NCBI GenBank assembly: GCA_012934845.2
Contig: WNNJ02000022.1
Coordinates: forward strand, 62,001-126,000
Length of the DNA: 64,000 nucleotides
Source: Pomphorhynchus laevis
Lineage: Eukaryota > Acanthocephala > Palaeacanthocephala > Echinorhynchida > Pomphorhynchidae
Reading direction: 5' to 3'
Of the stretch, positions 1-14,290 are shown one piece after another; positions within the stretch are counted from its first letter, which is position 1, and the number at the start of each line of letters is the position of its first letter. Both the position numbers and the translations under genes were made by a program. The notes beneath the pieces were generated by a model, which saw only the letters and a program-made list of their open reading frames with translations, ran no database searches and had not been told where the DNA came from.

Positions 1-1072
1 AGAATGTATAATTATGTTGTGATAATATATTAAACAACGTATTACAATTTTAAAATATTGACGAAAGATTAATAAAACACAATTTTCTTCTTCATTTGAC
101 TACCTGTTAAAAAACGGACATGAGAAATACATAAATCTGAAAAATTATGAAATTTTAAAAAAATTTATAATTATGATGTGATAAAATATTAAACAACGTA
201 TTACAATTTTAAAATACTGACGAAGAATCAATAAAACACATTTTGCTTCCTAATTTGACTACCTATTAATAAACGGACATGAGAAATAAATAAATCTATA
301 ATATTACAAAATTATAAATAATTTATAATTATGATGTGATAATATATTAAATAACGTATTACAATTTTAAAATATTGACAGGGGAGCAATAAAACACAAT
401 TTGCTTCTTCAATTGACAACCTGTTAATAAACGGACATGAGAAGTACCTAAACCTGTAATATTATAAAATTATATAATAATTTATAATTGTGATGTGATA
501 ATATATTAAATAACGTATTAAAATTTTAAAATATTGACGGAGGATTTATAAAACACAATTTGCTTCTTCATTTGACTACCTATTAATGAACGGACATGAG
601 AAATACATAAATCTGTAATATTATAAAATAAAAAAATAATTTATAATTATGATGTTATAATATATTAAAAAACAAATTAATATTTTAAAATATTGAAAGA
701 GGATTAAAAAACACCATTTGATTCTTCATTTGACTGTCTGTTAATAAACGGACATTAGAAATACATAAATCTGTAATATTATCAAATTACAAAATAATAA
801 ATAATTATGATGTGATAATATATTAAAAAACGTATAACAATTTTAAAATATTGACAAAGGATTAAGAAAACACAATTTGCTTCTTCATTTGACTACCTGT
901 TAATAAACGTACGTGAGAAATACATAAATCTGTAAAATTATAAAATTATAAAATAATTTATAATTATGATGTGATAATTTATTAAAAAACGTATAACAAT
1001 TTTTAAATATTTACGAAGGATCAATAAATCACAATTGGTTTCTTATTTGACTACCTGTTAATAAACGGACAT

Positions 1073-1140
1073 GATGCATACATAAAATTATAAATAATAC
1101 ATAATAAATAAATTGTACATAATATGATATAATTAAAAAA
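1073..1140. repeat. Expanded satellite monomer (about +31 bp)
   Basis: The spacing between equivalent anchor points at 1039 and 1229 is 190 bp instead of 159. The extra length lies in the AT-rich middle of the monomer, where the AAATCTGTAATATT segment is replaced by an irregular run of ATAA/ATAATA-like words. This looks like local slippage plus substitution, not insertion of an identifiable element. Confidence 0.7.
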
Positions 1141-1430
1141 TAATAATTTATAATTATGATGTGATAATATATTAAACAAAGTAATACAATTTTTAAATAT
1201 TGACAGAGGATTAATAAAACACAATTTACTTCTTCATTTGACTACCTGTTAATAACAGACATGAGAAATACATAAATCTGTAATATTATAAAATCAAAAC
1301 ATAATTTATATTTATGATTTGATAATATATTAAATAACGTATTGATATTTTAAAATATTGACAAAGGATTAATAATTCACAATTTGCATCTTCATTTGAA
1401 AACCTGTTAATAAACGGACTTAAGAAATAC

Positions 1431-2050
1431 AAAAATCTTTAATATTTTAAAATTATAAAATAATTTATAATTGTGATTTTATAATATATAAACTAACGTA
1501 TTACAATTTTTAAATATTGACGGAGGATTCATAAAAAAATATTTGCTTCTTCTTTTGTCTAACTGTTTATAAACGGACATGAGAAATACATAAATCTGTA
1601 AGACTTAAAAATTATAAAATATTTTATAATTATGATGTGATAATATGTTAAATAAAGTAAAAATATTTTTAACTATTGACGGAAGATTAATAATACACAA
1701 TTTGCTTCTTCATTTAACCAACTGTTAATAAACAGACATGAGAAATAAATAATTCTGTAATATTACAAAATTATAAAACAATTTATAATTATGATGTGAT
1801 AATATATTAAAACGTATTATTATTTTGAAATAATGACGAAGGATTAATAAAACACAATTAGCTTCTTCATTTGACTACATGTTAATTAACGAACATGAGA
1901 AATATATAAATCTGTAATATTATAAAAAGATAAAAAAATTTATAATTGTGATGTGACAATATATATTAAATAACGTATTACAATTATAAAATATTGACGG
2001 AGGATTAATAAAAAACAATTTGCGTCTTCATTTGACTTCCTGTTAATAAA
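1431..2050 (+). repeat. Higher-order block H, copy 1
   Basis: This run of about four monomers has a distinctive order of variants: TTGTGATTTTATAATATA, then AGGATTCATAAAA with an AATATTTGC segment, then CTGTAAGACTTAAAAATT, then AACTATTGACGG, then AAAACGTATTATTATTTTG. The same order recurs at about 3.4, 13.3, 19.0 and 23.9 kb. The marker AGACT lies at 1601 here and at 3670 in copy 2, a spacing of 2069 bp, or 13 monomers. Copied blocks, not single monomers, are therefore a unit of amplification. Confidence 0.8.
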
Positions 2051-3279
2051 CGGAGATGAGAAATACATTTATCTGTAATATTAACAAATTATAAAATAAT
2101 TTATAATTATGATGTGACAATATATTAAACAACCTATTACAGTTTTTAAATATTTACGGAGGATCAATAACACACAATTTGCTTCTTCATTTGACTACCT
2201 GTTAATAAACGGACAAAAGAAATATACAAATCTGTAATAATATAAAATTATAAAAAAATTTATAATTATGATGTAATAATATATACTTAATAACCTATTA
2301 CAATATTAAAATATTGACGGAGGATTTATAAAACAATATTTCCTTTTTCATTTGACTACCTGCTAATAAACGGACATAAGAAATACATAAATCTGTAATA
2401 TTATAAAATTCTAAAATTATTTATAATTATGATGTGATAATATATTAAATAAAGTTTTAATATTTTAAGTTATTGACGGAGGATTAAAAAAAAACACAAT
2501 TTGCCTCTTCATTTGACTACCTGTTAATAAACGAACTTAAGAAATACATAAATCTGAAAAATAAAAAATATATAAAATAATTAATAATTATGATGTGATA
2601 ATATATAAAAAAGCGTATTAATATTTTGAAATATTGACGGAGGATATATAAAACACAATTTGCGTTTTTATTTGACTTTCTGTTAATAAACGGACATAAG
2701 AAATACATATATCTGTAATATTAATAAATTAAAAAAAATTTATAATTATGAAGTGATAATATATTAAACAACGTATTAAAATTTTTAAATATTGACGGAG
2801 GATCAATAAAACACAATTTGCTTCTTCATTTGACTACCTGTTAACAAACGGACATAAGAAATACATAAATCAGAAAAAATAAAAAATTAAAAAATAATTT
2901 ATAATTATGATGTATTAATATATTAAAAAACGTGTTTTAATTTTAAAATATTGACTGAGAATTAATAAAACAATATTTCCTTCTTTATTTGACTACCTTT
3001 AATAAACGGACATGAGATATTAAATAAATCTGTGATATTATAAAATTATAAAATAATTTATAGTTATGATGTGATAATATATAAAAAAAAGTATTAATAT
3101 TTTAAATTATTGACGGAGCATTAATAAAACACAATTTGCTTCTTCATTTGACTACCTGTTAATAAACGGATATGAAAAATACATAAATCTGTGATATTAA
3201 AAAATTATAAAATAATTTATAATTATGATGTAATAATATATTAAACAACGTATTACAGTTTTAAAATATTGACGGAGGA

Positions 3280-4490
3280 TCAATAAAACACAATTTGCTT
3301 CTACATTTGACTACCTGTTAATAAACGGACATGAAAAATATATAAATCTGTAATATTATAAAATTAAAAAATAATATAAAATTATGATGTGATAATATGT
3401 AAAATAAAGTATTTCAATTTTGAATATTGACGGGGGATCAATAAAACACAATTTGCTTCTACATTTGACTACCTGTTAATAAACAAACATGAGAAATACA
3501 TAAATCTTTAATATTATTATATTACAAAATAATTTATAATTGTGCTTTAATAATATATAAAATAACGTATTGCAATTTTTAAATATTGACGGATGATTCA
3601 TAAAACAATATTTGCTTCTTCTTTCGACTAACTGTTAATAAACGGACATGAGAAATACATAAATCTAAAAGACTAAAAAATTATAAAATATTTTATAATT
3701 ATGATGTGATAATATATTAAATAAAGTATAAATATTTTTAACTATTGACGGGGGATTAATAATACACAATTTGCTTCTTCATTTGAGCACCTGTTAATAA
3801 ACAGACATGAGAAATACAAAAATCTGTAATATTAGAAAAATTATTAAACAATTTATAATTATGATGTAATAATATATTAAAAAACGTATTATTATTTTGA
3901 AATAATGACGGAGGATTAATAAAACACAATTTGCTTCTTCATTTGACTACCTGTTAATAAACGGACATGAGAAATACATAAATCTGTAATATTATAAAAT
4001 TATAAAATAATTTATAATTATGATGTGACAATATATATTAAATAACGTATTACAATTATAAATATTGACGGAAAATCAATTAAACACAATTTGCATCTTC
4101 ATTTTACTACCTGTTAATAAACGGTCATGAGAAATACATAAATCTGTAATATTACAAAATTATAAAATAATTTATAATTATGATGTGATAATATATTAAA
4201 TCACGTAATACAATTTTAAAATATAAACGGAGGATCAAAAAAATACAATTTGCTTCTTCATTTGAGGTCCTGATAATAAACGGACATGAGAAATACATAT
4301 ATCTGTAATATAAAAATTTTATAAAAAAATTTATAATTATGATGTGATAATATATTAAACAAAGTATTACAGTTTAAAAATATTGATGGAAGATTTATAA
4401 AACAACACTTGCTTCTTCATTTGACTACCTGTTAATAAACGGACATGAGATATTACATAAATCTGTAATATTATAAAATTATAAAATAAT
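3280..4490 (+). repeat. Higher-order block H, copy 2 (about 8 monomers)
   Basis: This block matches 23.8-25.0 kb monomer by monomer. Three independent markers give the same offset: AAACAAACATG (3481 and 24003), the GACT marker (3670 and 24193) and the unusual GAGATATTAC (4447 and 24970), with offsets of 20522, 20523 and 20523. The two copies have therefore kept register over at least 1 kb despite point differences. It shares its central part with the copies at 1.4, 13.3 and 19.0 kb. Confidence 0.85.
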
Positions 4491-7400
4491 TTATAATTAT
4501 GATGTGATAATATATTAAACAACTTATTACAATTTTTAAATATTGACGGAGGATCAATAAAACAAAACTTGCTTCTTCATTTGACTACCTGTTAATTAAC
4601 GGATATGAAAAATACATAAATCTGTGATATTAAAAAATTATAAAATAATTTATAATTATGATGTGATAATATATTAAACAACTTATTACAGTTTTAAAAT
4701 ATTGACTGAGGATTAATAAAACAATATTTTCTTCTTCATTTAACTGTCTGTTAATAAACGGACATAAGAAATATAGAAATCAGTAATATTATAAAATTTT
4801 AAAATAATATATAATTAAGATGTGATAATATATTAAATAACGTATACCAATTTTAAAATATTAAGGGAGGATCAATAAAACACAATTTGCTTCTTCATTT
4901 GATTACCTGTTAATAAACGCACATAAGAAAACCAAATATCTATAATATTGTAAAATTATAAAATAATTTTTTATTATGATGTGATAATATATTAAATAAC
5001 GTATTACAATTTTAAAATATTGACTGATGATTAATAAAACACAATTTACTTCTTCATTTGACTATCTTTAAATAAACGGACATAAGAAATACATAAATCT
5101 GTAATATTTTAAAATTACAAAATAATTTATATTTATGATTTGATAATGTATTAAACAACGTATTTATATTTTTAAACATTGACGGAGGATCAATAAAAAA
5201 CAATTTGCTTCTTCATTTGACTACCTGTTAATAAACGGACATGAGAAATTTATAAATCTGTAATATTTTAAAATTCGAAAATAATTTATAATTATGTGAT
5301 AATATATTAAACAACGTATTACAGTTTTAAAATATTGACGGATGATTAATAAAACAACACTTGCTTCTTCATTTGACTACCTGTTAATAAACGGACATGA
5401 GAAATACAAAATCTGTAATATTACAAAATTAAAAAATAATTTATAATTATGATGTGATAATATATTAAAAAAAGTATTAATATTTTAAATTATTGACAGA
5501 GGATTAATAAAACACAATTTGCTTCTTCATTTGACCACCTGTTAATAAACAGACATGAGAAATACATAAATCTTTAATATTTCAAAATTGACAAATAATT
5601 AATAATTATGATGTGATAATATATTATAAAAAGTAGTAATATTTTAAAATATCGACGGAGGATTAATAAAACACAATTTGCGTTTTCATTTGACTTTCTG
5701 TTAATAAACGGACATGAGAAATACATATATCTGTAATAATAATAAATTATAAAATAATTTATAATTATGATGTGATAATATATTAAACAACGTATTACAA
5801 TTTTTAAAAATTGATGGGGAATCAAAAAATCACAATTTGCTTCTTCATTTGACTACCTGTTGAAAAACGGACATAAAAAATACATAAATCTGTAATAATA
5901 TAAAATTACAAAATAATTTAAAATTATGATGTATTAATATATTAAATAACGTATTATAATTTTAAAATATTGACGGAGTATAAATAAAACAATATTTCCT
6001 TCTTCATTTGACTACCTGCTAAAAAACGGACATGAAAAATACATAAATCTGTAATATTATAAAATTACAAAAACCTTTTTTAATTATGATGTGATAATAA
6101 ATTAAATAAAATATTCATTTTTTAAATTATTGACGGAGGATTAATAAAGCACAATTTGCTTCTTCATTTGACTACCTCTTAATAAACGGACTTAAGAAAT
6201 ACATAAATCTTTAATATTATAAAATTATAAAATAATTTATAATTATGATGTGATAATTTATTAAACAACGTATTACAATTTTTAAATATTGACGGAGGAT
6301 TAATAAAACACAATTTGCTTCTTCATTTGACTACCTGTTAATAAACGGACATAAGAAATACATAAATCTGTAGTAATATAAAATTAGAAAATAATTTATA
6401 ATTATGATGTAATAATATATATAACAACGTATTATAATTTTACAATATTGACGGAGGATTAATAAAACAGAAATTTATTCTTCATTTGACTACCTGTTAA
6501 TAAACGAACATTAGAAATACAAATAATCTGTAAGTTTAAAATTAAATAATAATTTATAATTTTGATGTAATAATATATAAAAAATAGTATTAATATTTAA
6601 AATTTTTGACGGAGGATCAATAAAACACAATTTGCTTCCACATTTGAATACCTGTTAATAAACGGACATGAGAAAACCAAATATCTGTAATATTGTAAAA
6701 TTATGAAATAATTTTTTATAATGATGTGATAATATATTAAATAACGTATTACAATTTTAAAATATTGACGGAGGATTAATAAAAAACAATTTACTTCTTC
6801 ATTTGACTATTTTTAAATAAACGGACATGAGAAATACGTAAATCTGTAATATTATAAAATTACAAAATAATTTATAATTATGATGTAATAAATTATACTT
6901 AATAACCTTTAAAAATTTTAAAATATTGACGGAGGAGTAATAAAACAATATTTCCTTCTTCATTTGACTACCTGCTAATAAACGGACATAAGAAAAACAT
7001 AAATCTGTAATATTATAAAATCATAACATAATTTATATTTATGATGTGATAATATATCAAATAACGTATTACTATTTTAAAATATTGACGGAGGATTAAT
7101 AAAACACAATTTGCTTCTTCATTTGACTACCTGTTAATAAACAGACAGGAAAAATACACAAATCTGTAATATTAAAAAATTAAAAAATAATTAATAATTA
7201 TTATGTGATAATATATTATAAAACGAAGTAATATTTTAAAATATTGACTGAGGATAAATAACACACAATGTGCGTCTTCATTTGACTTCCTGGTTATAAA
7301 CGGACATGAGAAATAGATATATCTGTATTATTAATAAATTACAAAAAAAATTATAATTATAATCTGATAATATATTAAACAACGTATTACAATTTTTAAA

Positions 7401-7997
7401 TATTGACAGAGGATCAATAAAACACAATTTGCTTCTTCATTTGACTACCTGCTAATAAACGGACATGAGAAATACATAAATCTGTAATATTATAAAATTC
7501 TAAATTAATTTATAATTATGATGTAATAATATATACTTAATAACCTATTACAATTTTAAAATATTGACGGAGAATTAATAAAACAATATTTCCTTCTTCA
7601 TTTGACTACCTGCTAACAAACGGACATGAGAAAAACAAATATCTGTAATATTATAAAATCATAACATAATTTATATTTATGATGTGATAATATATCAAAT
7701 AACGTATTACATATTTTAAAATATTGACGGAGGATTAATAAAACACAATTTGCTTCTTTATTTAACTACCTGTTAATAAAAGGACATGAGAAATACATAA
7801 ATCTGTAACAATATAAAATTATAAAATAATTTATAATTATGATGTAATAATATAGTAAATAACGTATTACAATTTTAAAAAATTGACGGAGGATTAATAA
7901 AGCAATACTTTTCTTCTTCATTTGACTACCTGTTGATAAACGAACATTAGAAATACAAATATCTGTAAGTTTAAAATTATAAAATAATTTGTAATTA

Positions 7998-8070
7998 TGA
8001 TGTGATAATATAAAAAATATAGTATTTTAAAAAAGTTATTTAAAATATAATATTTTAAATTATTAACGGA
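7998..8070. repeat. Expanded satellite monomer (about +20 bp)
   Basis: Anchor spacing here is about 179 bp. The extra bases lie between GATGTGATAATATA and TTATTAACGGAGG, where the segment AGTATTTTAA is partly repeated (8021-8030, then 8050-8058 as ATATTTTAA). This looks like a local slippage duplication. Confidence 0.65.
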
Positions 8071-10099
8071 GGATTAATAAAACACAATTTGCTTCTTCAT
8101 TTAACCACCTGTTAATAAACGAACTTTAGAAATACATAAAACTGTAAAATAACAAAATTAAAAAATAATTAATAAAAATATTTGATAATATATTAAAAAA
8201 CGTATTAATATTTTAAAATATTGACGACGGATTTAAAACACAATTTGCTTTTTTATTTGACTACCTGTTAATAAACGGACTTAAGAAATACATAAACCTG
8301 TAATATTATACAATTAGATAATAATTTTTAATTATAATGTGATAATAAATTAAAATACGTATTACAATTTTAAAATATTGACGACGGATTTGTAAAACAC
8401 AATTTGCTTTTTTATTTGACTACCTGTTAATAAACAGACTTAAGAAATACATAAATCTGTAATATAAAATAATTATAAAATAATTTATAATTATGATGTG
8501 ATAATATATTAAATAACGTGTTAATATTTTAAAATAATGAGGAGGATTTATAAAACACAATTTGCTTCTTCATTTGACAAACTGTTAATAAACGGACATG
8601 AGAAATAAATAAATCTGTAATATTAAAAAATTATATAATAATTTTTAATTATGATGTGATAATATATAAAACAACGTATTACAGTTTTAAAATATTGTCT
8701 GAGCATTAATAAAACAATATTTGCTTCTTCATTTGACTACCTGTTGATAAACGGATATAAGAAATACAAACAATCTGTAATATTATAAAATTATAAAATA
8801 ATTTATTATTATGATGTGATAATATATTAAAAAACGTATAAATATTTAAAAATATTGACGGAAAATTTATAAAACACAATTTGCTTCTTCATTTGACTAA
8901 CTGTTAATAAACGGACATAAGAAATACATAAATCTGTAATATTATTTAATTATATAATAGTTTATAATTATGATGTGATAATATATTAAAAAACGTATTA
9001 ATATTTTAAAATATTTACGGAGTATTAAAAAACACAATTTGCTTCTTCATTTGACTTCCTGTTAAAACCGGACATGAGAAATACATAAATCTGTAATATT
9101 CAAAAAATTATAAAATAATTTATAATTATGATGTGATAATATATTAAACAACGTATTACAGTTTTAAAATATTGACTAAGGATAGATAAAACAATATTTG
9201 CTTCTTCATTTGACTGCCTGTTGATAAACGGACATGATAAATACATAAATCTGTAATAATATAAAATTTTAAAATAATTTAAAATTATGATGTGATGATA
9301 TATTAAAAAACGGATTACAATATTAAAATATTGACGCATGATTTATAAAGCACAATTTGCTTCTTCATTTGACTGCCTGTTAATGAACGGACACGAGAAA
9401 TACATAAACCTGTAATATTAAAAAATTATATAATAATTTTTAATTATGATGTGAAATTATATTAAATAACGTATTACAATTTTAAAGTTTCGACGGAGGA
9501 ATTATAAAACACAAGTTGCTTCTATATTTGACAACCTGTTAATAAACAGACTAATGCAATATAAAATCTGTAATATTATTAAATTACATAATAATTTATA
9601 ATTATGATGTGATAATATATTAAAAAACGTATTAATATTTAAAAATATTGACGGAGGATTAATAAAACACAATTTGCTTCTTTATTTGACTACCTGTTAA
9701 TAAACGGACATTAGAAATACATAAATCTGTAATATTAAAATTTTTTTTACTAATTTATAATTATCATGTGATAATATATTAAACAACGTATTACAATTTT
9801 TAAACATTGACGGAGGATCAATAAAACACAATTTGCTTCTTCATTTAACTACCTGTTAATAAACGGACATGAGAAATTCATAAATCTGTAATAATATAAA
9901 ATTATAAAATAATTTATAATTATGATGTAATAATATATTAAATAACGTTTTACAATTTTAAAATAATGACGGAGGATTTATAAAACACAATTTACTTCTT
10001 CATTTGACTACCTGTTAATAAACTAACATGAGAAATACATAAATCTTTAATATTTCAAAATAAAAAAATAATTAATAATTTTGATGTGATAATATATTA

Positions 10100-10753
10100 T
10101 AAAACGTATTACAATTTTTAAACATTGACGGAGGATCAATAAAACACAATTTGCTTTTTCATTTGACTACCTGTTTATAAACAGACATGAGAAACAAATA
10201 AATCTGTAATTATAAAAAATTATAAAATAATTTATAATTATAATGTAATAATATATTAAATAACGTATTACAATTTTAAAATATTGACGGAGCATTAATA
10301 TAACAATATTTCCTTCTTCATTTGACTACCTGTCAATAAACGGATTTAAGAAATACATAAATCTGTAATATTATAATATTATAAAATAATTTATAATTAT
10401 GATGTGATAATATATAAAAAAAAGTATTAATATTTAAAATTATGTCGGAGGATCAAAAAAACAAAATTTGCTTCTTCATTTGACTACCTTTTAATAAACA
10501 GACATGAGAAATACATAAATCTGTAATATTATAAAATTATAAAATAATTTTAAATAATGATGTGATAATATATTAAATCACATATTACAATTTTAAAATA
10601 TTGACGGAGGATCAATTAAACACAATGTGCTTCTTCATTTGACTCCCTGTTAATAAACGGACATGAGAAATACAAAAATTTGTAATAATATAAAATTATT
10701 TATAATTATGATATATAAAGTATTATTTATAATTATGATGTGATAATATATTA
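10100..10753 (+). repeat. Tandem tetramer block, copy 1
   Basis: This block of four monomers is followed directly by a second copy at an offset of 654 bp (marker AACATTGACGG at 10121 and 10775). The ordered variants are ATAATGTAATAATATA, TATTTCCTTCTTC with CTGTCAATAAACGG, AAAATTATGTCGGAGG, ATAATGATGTGATA with AATCACATATTAC, and CAATGTGCTTC with ACTCCCTG. Copy 1 ends with an imperfect repeat of TTATTTATAATTATGAT (about 10697-10740), which explains the 18 bases beyond 4 x 159. Confidence 0.88.
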
Positions 10754-11400
10754 AATAACGTATTACAATTTTTAAACATTGACGGAGGATCAATATAACA
10801 CAATTTGCTTCTTCATTTGACTACCTGTTAATAAACAGACATGAGAAACACATAAATCTGTAATTATATAAAATTATAAAATAATTTATAATTATAATGT
10901 AATAATATATTAAATAACGTATTACAATTTTAAAATATTGACGGTGGATTAATATAACAATATTTCCTTCTTCATTTGACTACCTGTCAATAAACGGATT
11001 TAAGAAATACATAAATCTGTAATATTATAATATTATAAAATAATTTATAATTATGATGTGATAACATATAAAAAAAGTATTAATATTTAAAATTATGTCG
11101 GAGGATCAATAAAACAAAATTTGCTTCTTCATTTGATTACCTTTTAATAAACAGACATGAGAAATACGTAAATCTGTAATATTATAAAATTATAAAATAA
11201 TTTTAAATAATGATGTGATAATATATTAAATCACATATTACAATTTTAAAATATTGACGGAGGATCAATTAAAATCAATGTGCTTCTTCATTTGACTCCC
11301 TGTTAATAAACGGACATAAGAAATACAAAAATTTGTAATAATATAAAATTATTTATAATTATGATGTGATAATATATTAAATAACGTATTACAATTTTAA
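10754..11400 (+). repeat. Tandem tetramer block, copy 2
   Basis: It repeats the tetramer immediately upstream with only a few percent visible difference, far closer than its monomers are to each other. This is a recent duplication inside the otherwise old left arm, consistent with unequal exchange or replication slippage at the four-monomer scale. Confidence 0.88.
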
Positions 11401-13289
11401 AATATTGACGGACTATTAATATAACAATACTTGCTTCTTCATTTGACTACCTGTTAATAATCAGACATGAGAAATACATAAATCTGTAATATTACAAAAT
11501 AAAAAAAAATTATAATTATGATGTGATAATATATTAAATAAGGTATTAATATTTTTAATTATTGACGGAGGATTAATAATACACAATTTGCTTCTTCATT
11601 TGACAACCTGTTAATAAACAGACATGAGAAATACATAAATCTGTAATATTACAAAATTATAAAACAATTTATAATTATGATGTGATAATATATTAAATAA
11701 CGTATTAATATTTTAAAATAATGACGGAGGATTAATAAAACACAATTTTCTTCTTCATTTGACCACCTGTTAATAAACGGTCATGAGAAATACTTTAATC
11801 TGTTATATAAGAAAATTATAAAATAATTTATAATTATGATGTGATAAAATATTAAAAAACTTATTACCATTTTAAAATATTGACGGAGGATTAATAAAAC
11901 ACAATTTGCTTCTTCATTTGACTACCTGTTAATAATTGGACATGAGAAGTACATAAATCTGTAATATTATAAAATTAGAAAATAATTTATAATTATGATG
12001 TGATAATATATTAAATAACGTATAAATATTTTAAAATTTTAAAGGAGGATTTATAAAACACAATTTGCTTCTTACTTTAACTACCTGTTAATAAACGAAC
12101 TTAAGAAATACATAAATCTGTAATATTATAAAATAAAAAAAAATTATAATTATGATGTGATAATATATTAAACAACGTATTAATATTTTAAAATATTGAC
12201 GGAAGATAAATAAAACACAATTTGCTTCTTCATTTGATTTCCTGTTAATAAACGGACATAAGACATACATAAATCTACAATATTAAAACATTATAAAATA
12301 ATTTATAATTATGATGTGATAATATATTAAACAACCTATTACAGTTTAGAAATATGTACTGAGGATTTATAAAACAATATTTTCTTCTTCATTTGTCTAC
12401 CACTATATAAACGGACATGAGAAATACATAAATCTATAATATTACAAAATTACAAAATAATTTATAATTATGATGTGATAATATATTAAATAATATATTA
12501 CAATTTTAAAATATTGACGTAGGTTCAATTAAACACAATTTGATTCTTCATTTGACTACCTGTTAATAAACGGACATGAGAAATACATAAATCTGTAATA
12601 TTATAAAATAATTAAATAATTTATAATTATGATGTGATAATATATTAAAAAACGTATTACAAAATTAAAATATTGATGCAGGATTAAGAAAACACAATTT
12701 GCTTTTTCATTCGACTACCTGTAAATGAACGGACATGAGAAATACAAAAACCTGTAATATTAAAAAATTATAAAATAATTTATAATTATGATGTGATATT
12801 ATATTAGATAACGTATTAATATTTCAAAATATTGACAGATAATCAATAAAACACAATTTGCTTCTTCATTTAACTACCTGTTAATAAACGGACATGATAA
12901 ATACATAAATCTGTAATATTATAAAATTATAAAACAATTTATAATTATGATGTGATAATATATTAAATAACGTATTAATATTTTAAAATAATGACGGAAG
13001 ATTAATAAAACACAATTTGCTTCTTCATTTGACTATCTGTTAATAAACATACATAATAAAAATAAATAATTCTGTAATATTTTAAAATTACAAAATAATT
13101 TATAATTATGATGTGATTATATTATAAATAACATATTATAGTTTAAAATATTGACGGAGAATCAATAAAACACAATTTGTTTCTACGTTTGACTAACTGT
13201 TAATAAACGGACATGAGAAATACATATATCTGTAATATTATTAAATTATGTAATAATTTAAAATTATTATGTGATAATATATAAAACAA

Positions 13290-14290
13290 CGTATTACAAT
13301 TTTGAAATATTGACGAAGGATCAATAAAACACAATTTCTTCAACATTTGACTACCTGTTAATAAACAAACATGAGAAATACATAAATATTTAATATTATT
13401 AAATTATTAAATAATTTATAATTGTGATTTTATAATATATAAAACACCCGTATTACAATTTTTAAATATTGACGAAGGATTCATAAAACTATATTTGCTT
13501 CTTTTGTCTAACTGTTAATAAACGGACATGAGAAATACATAAACATGTAAGACAAAAAAATTCTAAAATATTTTATAATTATGATGTGATAATATGTTAA
13601 ATAAAGTAAAAATATTTTTAACTATTGACGGAAGATTAATAATACACAATTTGCTTCTTCATTTGACCACCTGTTAATAAACAGACATGAGAAATACATA
13701 ATTCTGTAATATTACAAAACTATAAAACAATTTATAATTATGATGTGATAATATATTAAAACGTATTATTATTTTGAAATAATGACGGAGGATTAATTAA
13801 ACACAATTTGCTCCTTCATTTGACTACCTGTTAATAAACGGACATGAGAAAAACATAAATCTGTAATAATATAAAATTATAAAATAATTTATAATTATGA
13901 TGTATTAATATATTTAATAACGTATTACAATTTTAAAATATTGACGGAGGATTCATAAAACAATATTTCCTTCTTCATTTGACTACCAGTTAATAAACGG
14001 GCCTGAGAAATACATAAATCTGTAATATTATAAAATTGTAAAATAATTTATAATTATGATGTGATATATATTCATTAACGTATTACAATTTGTAAATATT
14101 GACGGAGGATTAATAAAACACAATTTGCTTCTTCATTCGATTACCTGTTAAACCACGGACATGAGAAATACATAAATCTGTAATATTATAAAATTATAAA
14201 ATAATTTATATTTATGATATGATAATATATTAAACAACGTATTAATATTTTTAAATATTGATTGAGGATCAATAAACTAAAATTTGCTTC
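13290..14290 (+). repeat. Higher-order block H, copy 3
   Basis: It shares the ordered variants of block H: TTGAAATATTGACGAAGG, then AAACAAACATG, then TTGTGATTTTATAATATA, then a GTAAGAC marker at 13550, then AAAACGTATTATTATTTTG. Downstream it also matches 19.9-20.8 kb, with TTCCTTCTTC plus CTACCAGTTAAT and then TTCGATTACCTGTTA plus CCACGG. Offsets to the 19-kb copy grow stepwise (5719, 6039, 6519), each step being two or three monomers, so whole monomers were gained or lost between copies. Confidence 0.8.

Noticed and set aside
2517-2708. Short minus-strand open frames of 60-109 codons at several places in the satellite (also near 5574, 9100, 12088, 17488, 23008, 40322-40817, 47990-48288, 52015)
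   Set aside because: They all lie in the same phase of the tandem repeat, encode near-identical Ile/Tyr/Phe/Asn-rich strings, and are interrupted by stops in most monomers, including the consensus. They are chance frames in AT-rich repeat, not genes.
10690-10745. Possible small insertion element at the tetramer junction
   Set aside because: The extra bases are an imperfect repeat of neighbouring satellite words (TTTATAATTATGAT) and need no foreign origin.
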